NCBI GenBank assembly: GCA_027296385.1
Contig: JAPUJD010000208.1
Location: 1-5,156, forward strand
DNA length: 5,156 nt
Direction of reading: 5' to 3'
DNA from: Acidobacteriota bacterium
GTDB lineage: Bacteria > Acidobacteriota > Thermoanaerobaculia > Multivoradales > JAHEKO01
The stretch's first letter is position 1. Each line of letters starts with the position of its first letter. Of the stretch, positions 1 through 5,104 are shown piece after piece. The notes under the pieces were generated by a model that had not been told where the DNA came from, made no database searches, and saw nothing but the letters and a program-made list of their open reading frames with translations. The translations under genes and the position numbers were made by a program.

Positions 1-111
1 GACTGCGAGTACTACATCTGCGGCCCGCCGTTGATGCTCAGGGCTTGCCGCGAAATGCTGGACGGCCTCGGGGTGGAGCCGGAGAACGTCCTGTTCGATG
101 ATTTCGGCTAG
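1..111 (+). CDS. nqrF: Na+-translocating NADH:quinone reductase subunit F (NqrF), C-terminal end only
   Basis: This is the last 36 codons of a gene entering from the left edge. NqrF is the membrane-anchored subunit that oxidises NADH through FAD and a 2Fe-2S cluster and passes electrons into the Na+-pumping NQR complex. The translation begins DCEYYICGPPLM and ends VLFDDFG. The CGPP motif is the nicotinamide-binding element near the C-terminus of ferredoxin-NADP reductase-like domains, and the combination YYxCGPP plus a terminal (L/F)xDDFG is characteristic of NqrF rather than other members of that superfamily. The stop codon TAG lies at 109-111. The following apbE and nqrM genes, which serve NQR assembly, strongly support the call. 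The N-terminal ferredoxin domain and FAD-binding region lie outside the window. Confidence 0.93.
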   Translation, partial: DCEYYICGPPLMLRACREMLDGLGVEPENVLFDDFG

Positions 112-1141
112 GTCGCTAGCCACTCGCCTTCATCCCCTGCTTCTGCTGGGACCGTCGTTGCTGGCCCTCGCCGGGTGCGAGGCGCCTCGACCCCGGCTCG
201 TCGTCTTCGACGGCGAGACGATGGGGACGACCTACACGATCAAGATCGTCGGCACCGGCGCCGACGACGGCGCTCTGAGGCAGACGAGGCAGGCGATCGC
301 CACGGTGCTCCAAGGCGTCGATGACTTGATGACGACCTACCGGCCGTCGGAGGTGACGGCGTTCAACGAGCACCGCAGCCTGGATCCGATGGCGGTCTCC
401 GAATCCACTCGGGCGGTCGTCGAGCTCGCTCTCGATCTCGCGCGCGCGACCCGGGGAGCGCTCGACATCACGGTCGCGCCATTGGTCGACGCCTATGGCT
501 TCGGGGCCACCACGCCTGGCGACCTGTCGGCGATCGAGGCGCTCGCGGCGATCATTGGCTTCCAAAACCTGACCATCAACGCCTCGGGGGCGCTAGTCAA
601 GCGACATCCTGGGCTCAGAATCGACCTGTCGGCTTTGGCCAAGGGGTACGGCGTCGACCGCGTAGCCGAAGCGCTAGAGCGCCAGGGCTACCAGGACTTC
701 ATGGTGGAGGTGGGAGGCGAGGTCCGGGCCCGCGGGCACAGCGAATCGGGCCAAACCTGGCGCATCGGTATCGAGCGCCCGGACGCGGCGCGGGGAACGG
801 TGCAACGTATCGTTCCACTCAGCGACCTCTCACTAGCGACGAGCGGGGACTATCGCAACTTCCGCTTGGTCGACGGCCGCCGCCTGAGCCACATCATCGA
901 TCCGCGAACGGCACGGCCGATTGAGCACCGTATCGCCTCGGCGACGGTGATCCACCCGAGCTGCGCCACGGCGGACGGGTTGGCCACCGCCATGATGGTG
1001 CTGGGCGAAGAGGCACTGGAGCTGGCCGAGCTGAACGGCTGGGCCGTCATGCTGATCATTCGAGACAACGGAGGCTTCGTCGAGCGGCAGTCGACGACCT
1101 TCGCCCAGCTGCTAGCATCCGCCTTGGCGACCAGCTCGTAG
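98..1141 (+). CDS. apbE: FAD:protein FMN transferase lipoprotein (ApbE)
   Basis: The 347-residue protein is of normal length for ApbE, which transfers FMN from FAD to a Thr/Ser of target proteins, here presumably NqrB and NqrC, on the periplasmic side. A basic N-terminus (R5, R10), a hydrophobic stretch and the lipobox LAGC (Cys27) indicate a lipoprotein. Family motifs appear in order: GETMGTTY near residue 40, TVAPLVDAYGFG near 127, IDLSALAKGYGVD near 174, VEVGGEVRARG near 202, SHIIDPRTARPI near 266, and an ADGLAT segment whose D293 and T297 match the Asp-x3-Thr pattern of the Mg2+ site. The start at 98 lies inside the last codons of nqrF (14-nt overlap, other frame) and is preferred because it supplies the basic signal-peptide region; a GGAG at 81-84 is rather far upstream. 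Coupled translation with nqrF is inferred. Confidence 0.95.
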   Translation: MISARSLATRLHPLLLLGPSLLALAGCEAPRPRLVVFDGETMGTTYTIKIVGTGADDGALRQTRQAIATVLQGVDDLMTTYRPSEVTAFNEHRSLDPMAVSESTRAVVELALDLARATRGALDITVAPLVDAYGFGATTPGDLSAIEALAAIIGFQNLTINASGALVKRHPGLRIDLSALAKGYGVDRVAEALERQGYQDFMVEVGGEVRARGHSESGQTWRIGIERPDAARGTVQRIVPLSDLSLATSGDYRNFRLVDGRRLSHIIDPRTARPIEHRIASATVIHPSCATADGLATAMMVLGEEALELAELNGWAVMLIIRDNGGFVERQSTTFAQLLASALATSS

Positions 1142-1175
1142 ATCTTTTGACAACTCCCGCCTGGCCGCTTTTCCC

Positions 1176-1391
1176 ATGGCGCTACTCTTTTTGACGTTCG
1201 GTTTCTTCGCCCTCGCGATGCTGGTCATGTCGATTGGCGTCATCGTGAGCGGGCGCTGCCTCAGAGGGTCGTGCGGCGGCCCGCCGATACTCGATTCGGC
1301 CGGCGCTCCCATAACCTGCGCCACCTGCCCAAATCGCCAACGGTTGATTCGCGAAGCCCAGGTAGCCGCCAACACAGCGAGCCTGCCATGA
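1176..1391 (+). CDS. nqrM: Na+-NQR maturation protein NqrM (DUF539 family)
   Basis: This 71-residue protein has one N-terminal membrane helix (about residues 3-25) followed by a short cysteine-bearing tail with C28, C33, C48 and C51. The GSCGG block at 31-35 and a later CxxC are the hallmark of NqrM. In Vibrio-type systems NqrM is required to assemble functional NQR, probably by delivering iron for the cysteine-ligated centre in NqrD/NqrE. Its position directly after nqrF-apbE is the known gene order. No Shine-Dalgarno is visible in the pyrimidine-rich 34 nt between the apbE stop and this ATG, so reinitiation after apbE is possible. Its stop overlaps the next ATG (ATGA, 1388-1391). C28 is an additional cysteine just after the helix; whether it is general in the family cannot be judged here. 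Confidence 0.9.
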   Translation: MALLFLTFGFFALAMLVMSIGVIVSGRCLRGSCGGPPILDSAGAPITCATCPNRQRLIREAQVAANTASLP

Positions 1392-1498
1392 AGGATCAGT
1401 CACTGCCGACGGCCCGTGACTCGATGCGTAAGCCCGCCCTGACACTTCGGCCGTCCGACGAGTTCTTCATAGGCCTCTTCAGCCGGCGCCAGAACTGA
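1388..1498 (+). CDS. Unrecognised 36-residue small protein, coupled to nqrM and the glycosidase
   Basis: I do not recognise this product. The ATG at 1388 overlaps the nqrM stop in an ATGA arrangement, and its own stop (TGA, 1496-1498) abuts the next gene's ATG at 1499. The peptide starts MKDQSLPTARD and ends FFIGLFSRRQN. It is basic, has no signal peptide or membrane segment, and carries an aromatic patch (FFIGLF) near the C-terminus. Third codon positions are about 80% G or C (7 of 36 sense codons end in A or T), like its neighbours. The ribosome-binding site is weak at best. It could be a real small protein linked to NQR maturation, or a leader whose translation carries ribosomes to the glycosidase start, which also lacks a Shine-Dalgarno. 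It could also be spacer that stays open by chance. Confidence 0.45.
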   Translation: MKDQSLPTARDSMRKPALTLRPSDEFFIGLFSRRQN

Positions 1499-2551
1499 AT
1501 GCGGCGCGTCACTCTCCGTCGGGCCTCCGGGCTGCTGCTCTTGACCGGCACTCTGTGCCTCACTGCCCGGACTGCCGGCGCGGAGGACCGCGAGCAGCCC
1601 TTCATGCGCGGCATCATCATCTCCTGCCCCGGGGCGGGCCGGATCTGGGGCACCGAAGAGATGACGACGGCGTTGAACGAGATCACCGCCCTCGGCGCGA
1701 GCTGGATCGCCATTCATCCATACGCCTGGGTGCCGCGCGACGGCGTCATCCGTCACCGCCCGGCGGCGGAGACAGGTTATCTCGCCAAGGCCGTTCGCCG
1801 AATGCGTGCGGCGGGAGTAGAGATTCTGTGGAAACCCCACCTCGGTTACTGGGGTAGCTTCGAGTGGCGGGGATCGATCGAGTTCGGCCACGACGAGGCC
1901 GGATGGCAGCGCTTCTTCGCCACCTACCGCAACTTCATCGTCGATCAGGCCCGCTTCGCCGAGGAGCACGCGATCGAGCTTTTCAGCGTCGGCGTCGAAT
2001 ACGAAAGTACGATGCACCACGAAGCCCAGTGGCGAGAGATCATCGCTGCCGTGCGACAGGTCTACCGCGGGAGAATCCTCTACGCCGCCAACTGGGACGG
2101 GCTCGACCGTGTTCGCTTCTGGGACGCAGTCGACATCATCGGCGTGCACGCCTACTTCCCGCTCTCCGAAGATGCGGCGCCGAGCCGCGAGGCCCTGGCC
2201 GCGGGTTGGGAAGATCATCTCGATCGGCTGCGCCAGCTTTCGCAGCGCCACGGCAAGCCGATCGTCTTTGCCGAGATCGGCTACACGCGAGTCGGCAGCG
2301 CGGCGAGCCGCCCCTGGGAACACGGGTCGCAGGACAGTTCCGAGCACCGCGAGCTACGGCGGGCTCTGATGGAAGTCGCGCTCGAGCGGGTTGAACAAGA
2401 GCCTGACATCCTGGGGATGTTCTGGTGGAAGTGGATGCCCGGCCGACACGCGGGCCGGGACTTCTCGCTCAAGGAGGAAGAGGCGCGAGAAGCACTGAGC
2501 CGCTACTGGGGCTCCTCCGCACCGCCGGTGAGCCAGGTCGCCGCGGACTGA
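1499..2551 (+). CDS. Secreted TIM-barrel glycoside hydrolase, GH113-like
   Basis: The 350-residue protein begins with a Sec signal peptide (MRRVTLRR basic region, LLLLTGTLCL core, likely cleavage after AGA at residue 28). The rest reads as one (beta/alpha)8 glycosidase resembling GH113, a clan GH-A family with beta-mannanases. Landmarks in order are WIAIHPYAWVP near 72, ILWKPHLGYWG near 110, FSVGVEYEST with E167 as the likely acid/base, YAANW near 196, DIIGVHAYFPL near 215, FAEIGY with E259 as the likely nucleophile, and MFWWKW at 307-312. The two glutamates sit at the ends of the expected strands 4 and 7. Family is inferred from motifs; the sugar substrate cannot be told. The start directly follows the small ORF's stop and has no Shine-Dalgarno, suggesting coupling to the nqr operon. 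A secreted glycosidase is an unexpected partner for NQR maturation genes. Confidence 0.8.
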   Translation: MRRVTLRRASGLLLLTGTLCLTARTAGAEDREQPFMRGIIISCPGAGRIWGTEEMTTALNEITALGASWIAIHPYAWVPRDGVIRHRPAAETGYLAKAVRRMRAAGVEILWKPHLGYWGSFEWRGSIEFGHDEAGWQRFFATYRNFIVDQARFAEEHAIELFSVGVEYESTMHHEAQWREIIAAVRQVYRGRILYAANWDGLDRVRFWDAVDIIGVHAYFPLSEDAAPSREALAAGWEDHLDRLRQLSQRHGKPIVFAEIGYTRVGSAASRPWEHGSQDSSEHRELRRALMEVALERVEQEPDILGMFWWKWMPGRHAGRDFSLKEEEAREALSRYWGSSAPPVSQVAAD

Positions 2552-2557
2552 CGGTCG

Positions 2558-2589
2558 AAAAAGAACCTCGAGCGCCACCGGCGAGGCTC
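2558..2589 (-). terminator. Candidate intrinsic terminator for the leftward TPR gene
   Basis: Read on the - strand, GAGCCTCG (2589-2582) pairs with CGAGGTTC (2570-2563) as an 8-bp stem containing one G-U pair, with an 11-nt loop. Five T residues (2562-2558) follow at once. It lies about 73 nt past the TPR stop codon. The T run is short and the loop is large, so confidence is moderate. Confidence 0.45.
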
Positions 2590-2596
2590 CTCGCCG
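2579..2596 (+). terminator. GC-rich hairpin after the glycosidase, possible rightward transcript end
   Basis: CGGCGAG (2579-2585) and CTCGCCG (2590-2596) form a perfect 7-bp stem with loop GCTC, 28 nt past the glycosidase stop. No T run follows on the + strand, so it would be a weak intrinsic terminator or simply a 3'-end stabilising stem. It shares bases with the - strand hairpin at 2563-2589. Confidence 0.25.
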
Positions 2597-2661
2597 CGTT
2601 CCCAGACTTGAGGCCGGGGCGATCGCTCATCGTAGACGACCTGCTCGGATCAGGTCAGACG

Positions 2662-3327
2662 TCAGCCGCCCTGCTCGGCCAGCCATCGAGCCAGACTCTC
2701 GGTGCGACTCGGATCGAAGCCGTCTGGGCTCTCCAGCCGGGTCTGCAGAGAGGCTCTCATCTGCTCCATCAGGATGCGAGCCCGGCGCGGGTTGGTCTCG
2801 GCGAGAGTCGAATAGCCGTGGATCGTGTCGTCGATCATGTCGAGGGCGAGCAGTGAAGCGGTCCATCCTCTGAACAGGTCGTCGTCTTGCGGCGCGATTC
2901 GCAAACCGTCGGCGTAGATCTTGAGCGCATCCTTGAAGTACTCCTGGCTCAGCATCACCGCGCCGAGACCCCGGTAGGCCTCGCTCAGGTTCGGCGAGAG
3001 CTGGATAGCGGTGTAGAACTCGCGAGTCGCCTGGTCGTAGGCCTGCTGAAGCCTGGCCTGGGCCGCCGGCCGCTTGCTCTCGTTCATCCGTGGGAGCCTG
3101 CGCGTCAGCTTCCCGGCTCGTCTGAGCTCGCGGTTGCCGGAAAGCAGATGCATCCGTGCCAGTTCCGCCGGGCTGCTTGGCTCGGACTCGATCCTCTCGA
3201 AAGGTCGCGGGTTGCCGCTCGGGCTGGGGGCCCTGGCGACTTGGCCCCGGACGATCGGCAACGCGAGCACGCCGAGGACCAGTACCGCCAACATCGCTCC
3301 AGCTGTGTTCCTGAAAGAGTCCTTCAC
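2662..3327 (-). CDS. TPR-repeat protein with N-terminal signal or membrane anchor
   Basis: Taking the GTG at 3327 as the start gives 221 residues. The frame stays open upstream to 3699, but that extension overlaps the cupredoxin gene, reads as low-quality sequence and crosses the promoter candidate at 3372-3377. From the GTG the protein begins MKDSFRNTAGAM followed by a hydrophobic stretch (residues 12-26), a signal peptide or anchor, then a Pro/Ser-rich linker. Residues about 93-117 look like the end of one TPR unit, 115-147 (AYRGLGAVMLSQEYFKDALKIYADGLRIAP) and 148-180 like two more, with the usual Tyr-Gly-Ala-Pro spacing. It probably acts as an extracytoplasmic protein-protein scaffold; the partner is unknown. 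An ATG at 3294 is the alternative start and would shorten the basic N-terminus. A GAAGG lies only 3 nt before the GTG. Confidence 0.7.
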   Translation of the reverse strand: MKDSFRNTAGAMLAVLVLGVLALPIVRGQVARAPSPSGNPRPFERIESEPSSPAELARMHLLSGNRELRRAGKLTRRLPRMNESKRPAAQARLQQAYDQATREFYTAIQLSPNLSEAYRGLGAVMLSQEYFKDALKIYADGLRIAPQDDDLFRGWTASLLALDMIDDTIHGYSTLAETNPRRARILMEQMRASLQTRLESPDGFDPSRTESLARWLAEQGG

Positions 3328-3371
3328 TGGCCTTCGAGTGAGGTTCGCCTCGACCTCCGAGAGAGACTGCA

Positions 3372-3377
3372 AGTATA
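3372..3377 (-). promoter_or_regulatory. Candidate -10 box upstream of the TPR gene
   Basis: TATACT on the - strand, 44 nt before the GTG start, in an otherwise GC-rich stretch. No convincing -35 sits at 16-18 bp; a TTGAGC (3404-3399) is 21 bp away, too far for a standard sigma-70 promoter. The same hexamer precedes parA. Confidence 0.35.
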
Positions 3378-3468
3378 AGGCCCCTTCCAGAGATCCCGGC
3401 TCAAACCCGTCCCGAGCGCAATGCTTTCCAAGAAAGAGTGCGCCGAGTGATGGCGAGCAGCCATACCA

Positions 3469-3493
3469 TAGGTCACCACCGATGAGGTGACTA
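3469..3493. repeat. Inverted repeat in the cupredoxin-TPR gap
   Basis: GTCACC (3472-3477) and GGTGAC (3486-3491) form a perfect 6-bp stem around an 8-nt loop, extended by TA/TA with one bulged G at 3471. It lies 31 nt past the cupredoxin stop and about 95 nt before the TPR -10 candidate. No T run follows on either strand. It could be a 3' stem of the cupredoxin mRNA or an operator. The rest of the 197-nt gap 3328-3524 holds no gene. Confidence 0.3.
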
Positions 3494-3524
3494 CGGCATC
3501 GCGGCGATGGCTGCAAGCTCGGGC

Positions 3525-3935
3525 TCAGTACCCGTCGCGCGGATCCGGTGCGTCGGCCCCGACTCGAATCGAGCCTTGCATCGCGTCTGACGCCTGGTGC
3601 GTCACACAAAAGTACTCGAAAGTCTGCCCATTCTCCGAAGCAGGAAAAGTACGCTCGAAGAAGTTGCCCGGGGCGTTGAAAACGAAACCGCTGTCCCACG
3701 TGCCGTCCATCTCAGTCGTCGTGTGGGTCGTGTCCATACCATCCAGCTCCCACCGCACCGTGGTGCCGGGCCCGATGACTGGCGACTGCGGACTGAACGC
3801 GTTGTCGATGATCGAGATGATGAACTTATTGGGCGGAGCCGTCGGCGAGTCGCCGCCGCCACCGCTGCTGCAGTGGATGTTGGTGAGGGCTAGGGCGAGC
3901 GTGAGCGCGCTCCAAAGCAATCTGTATCGCAGCAT
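3525..3935 (-). CDS. Exported plastocyanin-like (type 1 copper) protein, probable lipoprotein
   Basis: This 136-residue protein has an N-terminal hydrophobic segment (6-20), a Cys at 22, a flexible Ser/Gly tether (SSGGGGDSP), then a single cupredoxin domain (about 36-126). Typical features are the N-A-F-S-P strand near 45-49, GTTVRW at 57-62, the first copper histidine H71 in DTTHTT, and the C-terminal ligand loop with C110, H113 and M119 (FEYFCVTHQ ... MQGSIRV). These four residues form a type 1 copper site in the family, which shuttles single electrons outside the cytoplasmic membrane. The residue before C22 is His (NIHC), so the lipobox is not canonical even though the Gly-rich tether resembles lipoproteins; cleavage by signal peptidase I is the alternative. 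The start is fixed by an AAAGGAGG six nt upstream. Its redox partner is not in the window. Confidence 0.85.
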   Translation of the reverse strand: MLRYRLLWSALTLALALTNIHCSSGGGGDSPTAPPNKFIISIIDNAFSPQSPVIGPGTTVRWELDGMDTTHTTTEMDGTWDSGFVFNAPGNFFERTFPASENGQTFEYFCVTHQASDAMQGSIRVGADAPDPRDGY

Positions 3936-3941
3936 CTGATG

Positions 3942-3949
3942 CCTCCTTT
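3942..3949 (-). promoter_or_regulatory. Strong Shine-Dalgarno of the cupredoxin gene
   Basis: AAAGGAGG on the - strand with a 6-nt spacer to the ATG at 3935. It is the best ribosome-binding site among the complete genes here and decides the start. Confidence 0.85.
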
Positions 3950-3994
3950 GGGACGAGGTGTCGCCGCCAAGTTAGTGCCCTCTGAGTGCCGGAG

Positions 3995-4010
3995 AGTTCA
4001 TTGGTGAACT
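3995..4010. promoter_or_regulatory. Perfect inverted repeat upstream of the cupredoxin gene, operator-like
   Basis: AGTTCA (3995-4000), spacer TTGG, TGAACT (4005-4010): a perfect 6+6 palindrome 60 nt before the cupredoxin ATG, within the 138-nt gap that follows parA. It has no T run on the - strand, which argues against a parA terminator, so a regulator-binding site is the more likely reading. The regulator is unknown. Confidence 0.35.
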
Positions 4011-4073
4011 TCGCGACCCACAGGTCTCCTGCCACGGACAGCTAGTGAGGTCGACTCGAGGAACAATGGCCCT

Positions 4074-4844
4074 CTAGATCAGGCCCTGCCGCCGGGCACG
4101 GCGCAGGATCTCGGCGCCCAGACGGCTGTAGGCCAAGGCTCCGGGCGCCCAGCTCTCGAAGTCGAAGATCGAGCTCCCGTACTCAGGTGCCTGGGCCAGG
4201 CGGACGTTGATCGGAATCTCGGTCCCAAAGACCCGCCCGCCGTGCCGCTTGCGTACCTGCCGGCAGACGTCCTCGGTCACCTTCGTGCGGTGGTCGATCA
4301 TCGTCAGCAGGATGCCCAGCAACCGCGCCTCTGAGCGCAGCTCGCCGTCGAGACGCTCCAGGCCGCCGAAGAATCGCTCCAGGGCCTCGAGCGCCAAGTA
4401 CTGCGGCGTCACCGGCACGACGAAGCACCGCGCGGCGCCGAGACCGATCAGGGAGAGCAGACCGAGACCGGGGGGACAGTCGATGATGATGAAGTCGTAG
4501 TGCTTCCTTACCGGTACCAGGGCCCGCCGCAACAGGGCGGTGGGATCCTTGCGGCGCGCCAGAGCGATCTGGGCGCTCGACAGGGCGATGCCGCCCGCCG
4601 CGACGTCCAGGCCGCGTATCGGGGTCTCCCACAGCGCCTCGGCCAGGGGCCGAGCGTCGACCAGCACTTCAGTCAACGAGTCACCCGCGGGCTCGCTCGG
4701 CACCCCGAGTGAGTAGGCCGCCGACCCTTGTGGATCGAGATCGACCAACAGGACGTCGAGCTCGCGCGCCAGGACGGCCGCCAGGTTGACGGCACTGGTG
4801 GTCTTGCCAACGCCGCCCTTTACGTTGGTGAATGCCAGGATCAT
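4074..4844 (-). CDS. ParA/Soj-family P-loop ATPase, orphan
   Basis: The 256-residue protein begins MILAFTNVKGGVGKTT. The deviant Walker A box KGGVGKTT (9-16) has both signature lysines, K9 and K14. DLDPQGS (35-41) is the A' motif and FIIIDCPPGLG (118-128, D122) the Walker B region. The C-terminal segment INVRLAQAPEYG matches the NVRLxEAPxxG of Soj-type ParA proteins rather than MinD. Such ATPases dimerise on ATP, bind DNA non-specifically and position chromosomes, plasmids or protein assemblies. The start at 4844 is preferred to the open frame up to 5126 because AGAAGG lies 6 nt upstream, a -10 box lies close by, and the family begins just before the P-loop. There is no N-terminal helix-turn-helix, so it is not a plasmid P1-type ParA. 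No ParB follows; the next leftward gene encodes a cupredoxin, so its cargo is unknown. Confidence 0.9.
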   Translation of the reverse strand: MILAFTNVKGGVGKTTSAVNLAAVLARELDVLLVDLDPQGSAAYSLGVPSEPAGDSLTEVLVDARPLAEALWETPIRGLDVAAGGIALSSAQIALARRKDPTALLRRALVPVRKHYDFIIIDCPPGLGLLSLIGLGAARCFVVPVTPQYLALEALERFFGGLERLDGELRSEARLLGILLTMIDHRTKVTEDVCRQVRKRHGGRVFGTEIPINVRLAQAPEYGSSIFDFESWAPGALAYSRLGAEILRRARRQGLI

Positions 4845-4850
4845 TTCTTG

Positions 4851-4856
4851 CCTTCT
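4851..4856 (-). promoter_or_regulatory. Shine-Dalgarno of parA
   Basis: AGAAGG on the - strand with a 6-nt spacer (CAAGAA) to the ATG at 4844; it supports that start over longer in-frame alternatives. Confidence 0.6.
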
Positions 4857-4868
4857 ACCCGGAGCGAA

Positions 4869-4874
4869 AGTATA
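4869..4874 (-). promoter_or_regulatory. Candidate -10 box of parA
   Basis: TATACT on the - strand, 24 nt before the parA ATG, implying a leader of under 20 nt. No -35 match is visible at the right distance; that place is occupied by GC-rich inverted repeats, so an activator may be needed or the sigma factor may differ. Confidence 0.4.
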
Positions 4875-4895
4875 GCGAGCGACCCCGGGTCGAGG

Positions 4896-4911
4896 CGGGG
4901 GCCTGCCCCCG
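4896..4911. repeat. GC-only inverted repeat beside the parA promoter
   Basis: CGGGGG (4896-4901) and CCCCCG (4906-4911) pair around CCTG. It lies where the parA -35 element would begin. It may be an operator or just GC-rich spacer. A second perfect repeat, AAGGTG/CACCTT (4923-4928 and 4934-4939), and palindromes at 4961-4968 and around 4970-4987 follow in the same intergenic region. Confidence 0.3.
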
Positions 4912-5068
4912 ATCGAGTGCGCAAGGTGTTCTCCACCTTCGCCGCCTCTTCCCAGGGACACAGCGCTGGCAGCTCCGCCGGCGGCTGCGGCAGCGGGTTC
5001 ACCTGAGCCTCTCCCAACTAGGCTGCCGGTCGGCCGTCGCAACCTTCCGCTTTGAACGAGCGTAGTCA

Positions 5069-5100
5069 CCCTCGAGACGAGGGCGCACTCGCCCGTCGAG
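5069..5100 (+). promoter_or_regulatory. Structured leader with two competing hairpins, before the right-edge gene
   Basis: CCCTCG (5069-5074) and CGAGGG (5078-5083) form a perfect 6-bp stem with an AGA loop. GGGCG (5081-5085) and CGCCC (5090-5094) form a second stem with loop CACT, extendable outward by GAC/GTC and CTC/GAG across two 2-nt bulges to 5071-5100. Both use 5081-5083, so only one can exist at a time. The longer one ends 4 nt before the Shine-Dalgarno. A regulatory leader is inferred, but GC-rich sequence makes chance pairing common. Confidence 0.35.
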
Positions 5101-5104
5101 AATC

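Noticed and set aside
1147..1175. Perfect TTGACA just after apbE as an nqrM promoter
   Set aside because: At 17-18 bp spacing the -10 place reads TTTCCC or TTCCCA, and transcription would start inside nqrM.
1400..2347. A 315-codon - strand frame opposite the glycosidase
   Set aside because: Long antisense frames are expected opposite high-GC genes; the + strand frame carries conserved glycosidase motifs and a signal peptide.
2425..2856. A 143-codon + strand frame across the convergent junction
   Set aside because: It overlaps the ends of both real genes in other frames, has no ribosome-binding site, and reads as Arg/Gly/Leu-rich shadow sequence.
3499..3516. Hairpin GGCATCG/CGATGGC after the cupredoxin as its terminator
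   Set aside because: It has a mismatch, only 5 contiguous inner pairs with a 3-nt loop, and no T run on the - strand.
3328..3699. N-terminal extension of the TPR protein up to 3699
   Set aside because: It overlaps the well-supported cupredoxin gene in another frame, looks like random Arg/Ser-rich translation, and spans the TPR promoter candidate.
3487..3939. A 150-codon + strand frame opposite the cupredoxin
   Set aside because: It mirrors the cupredoxin coding region; the - strand has the ribosome-binding site, signal peptide and copper ligands, while this frame has no recognisable domain.
4998..5024. TTCACC ... TAGGCT as the promoter of the right-edge gene
   Set aside because: The spacer is 15 bp and both boxes match the consensus poorly; support is insufficient.
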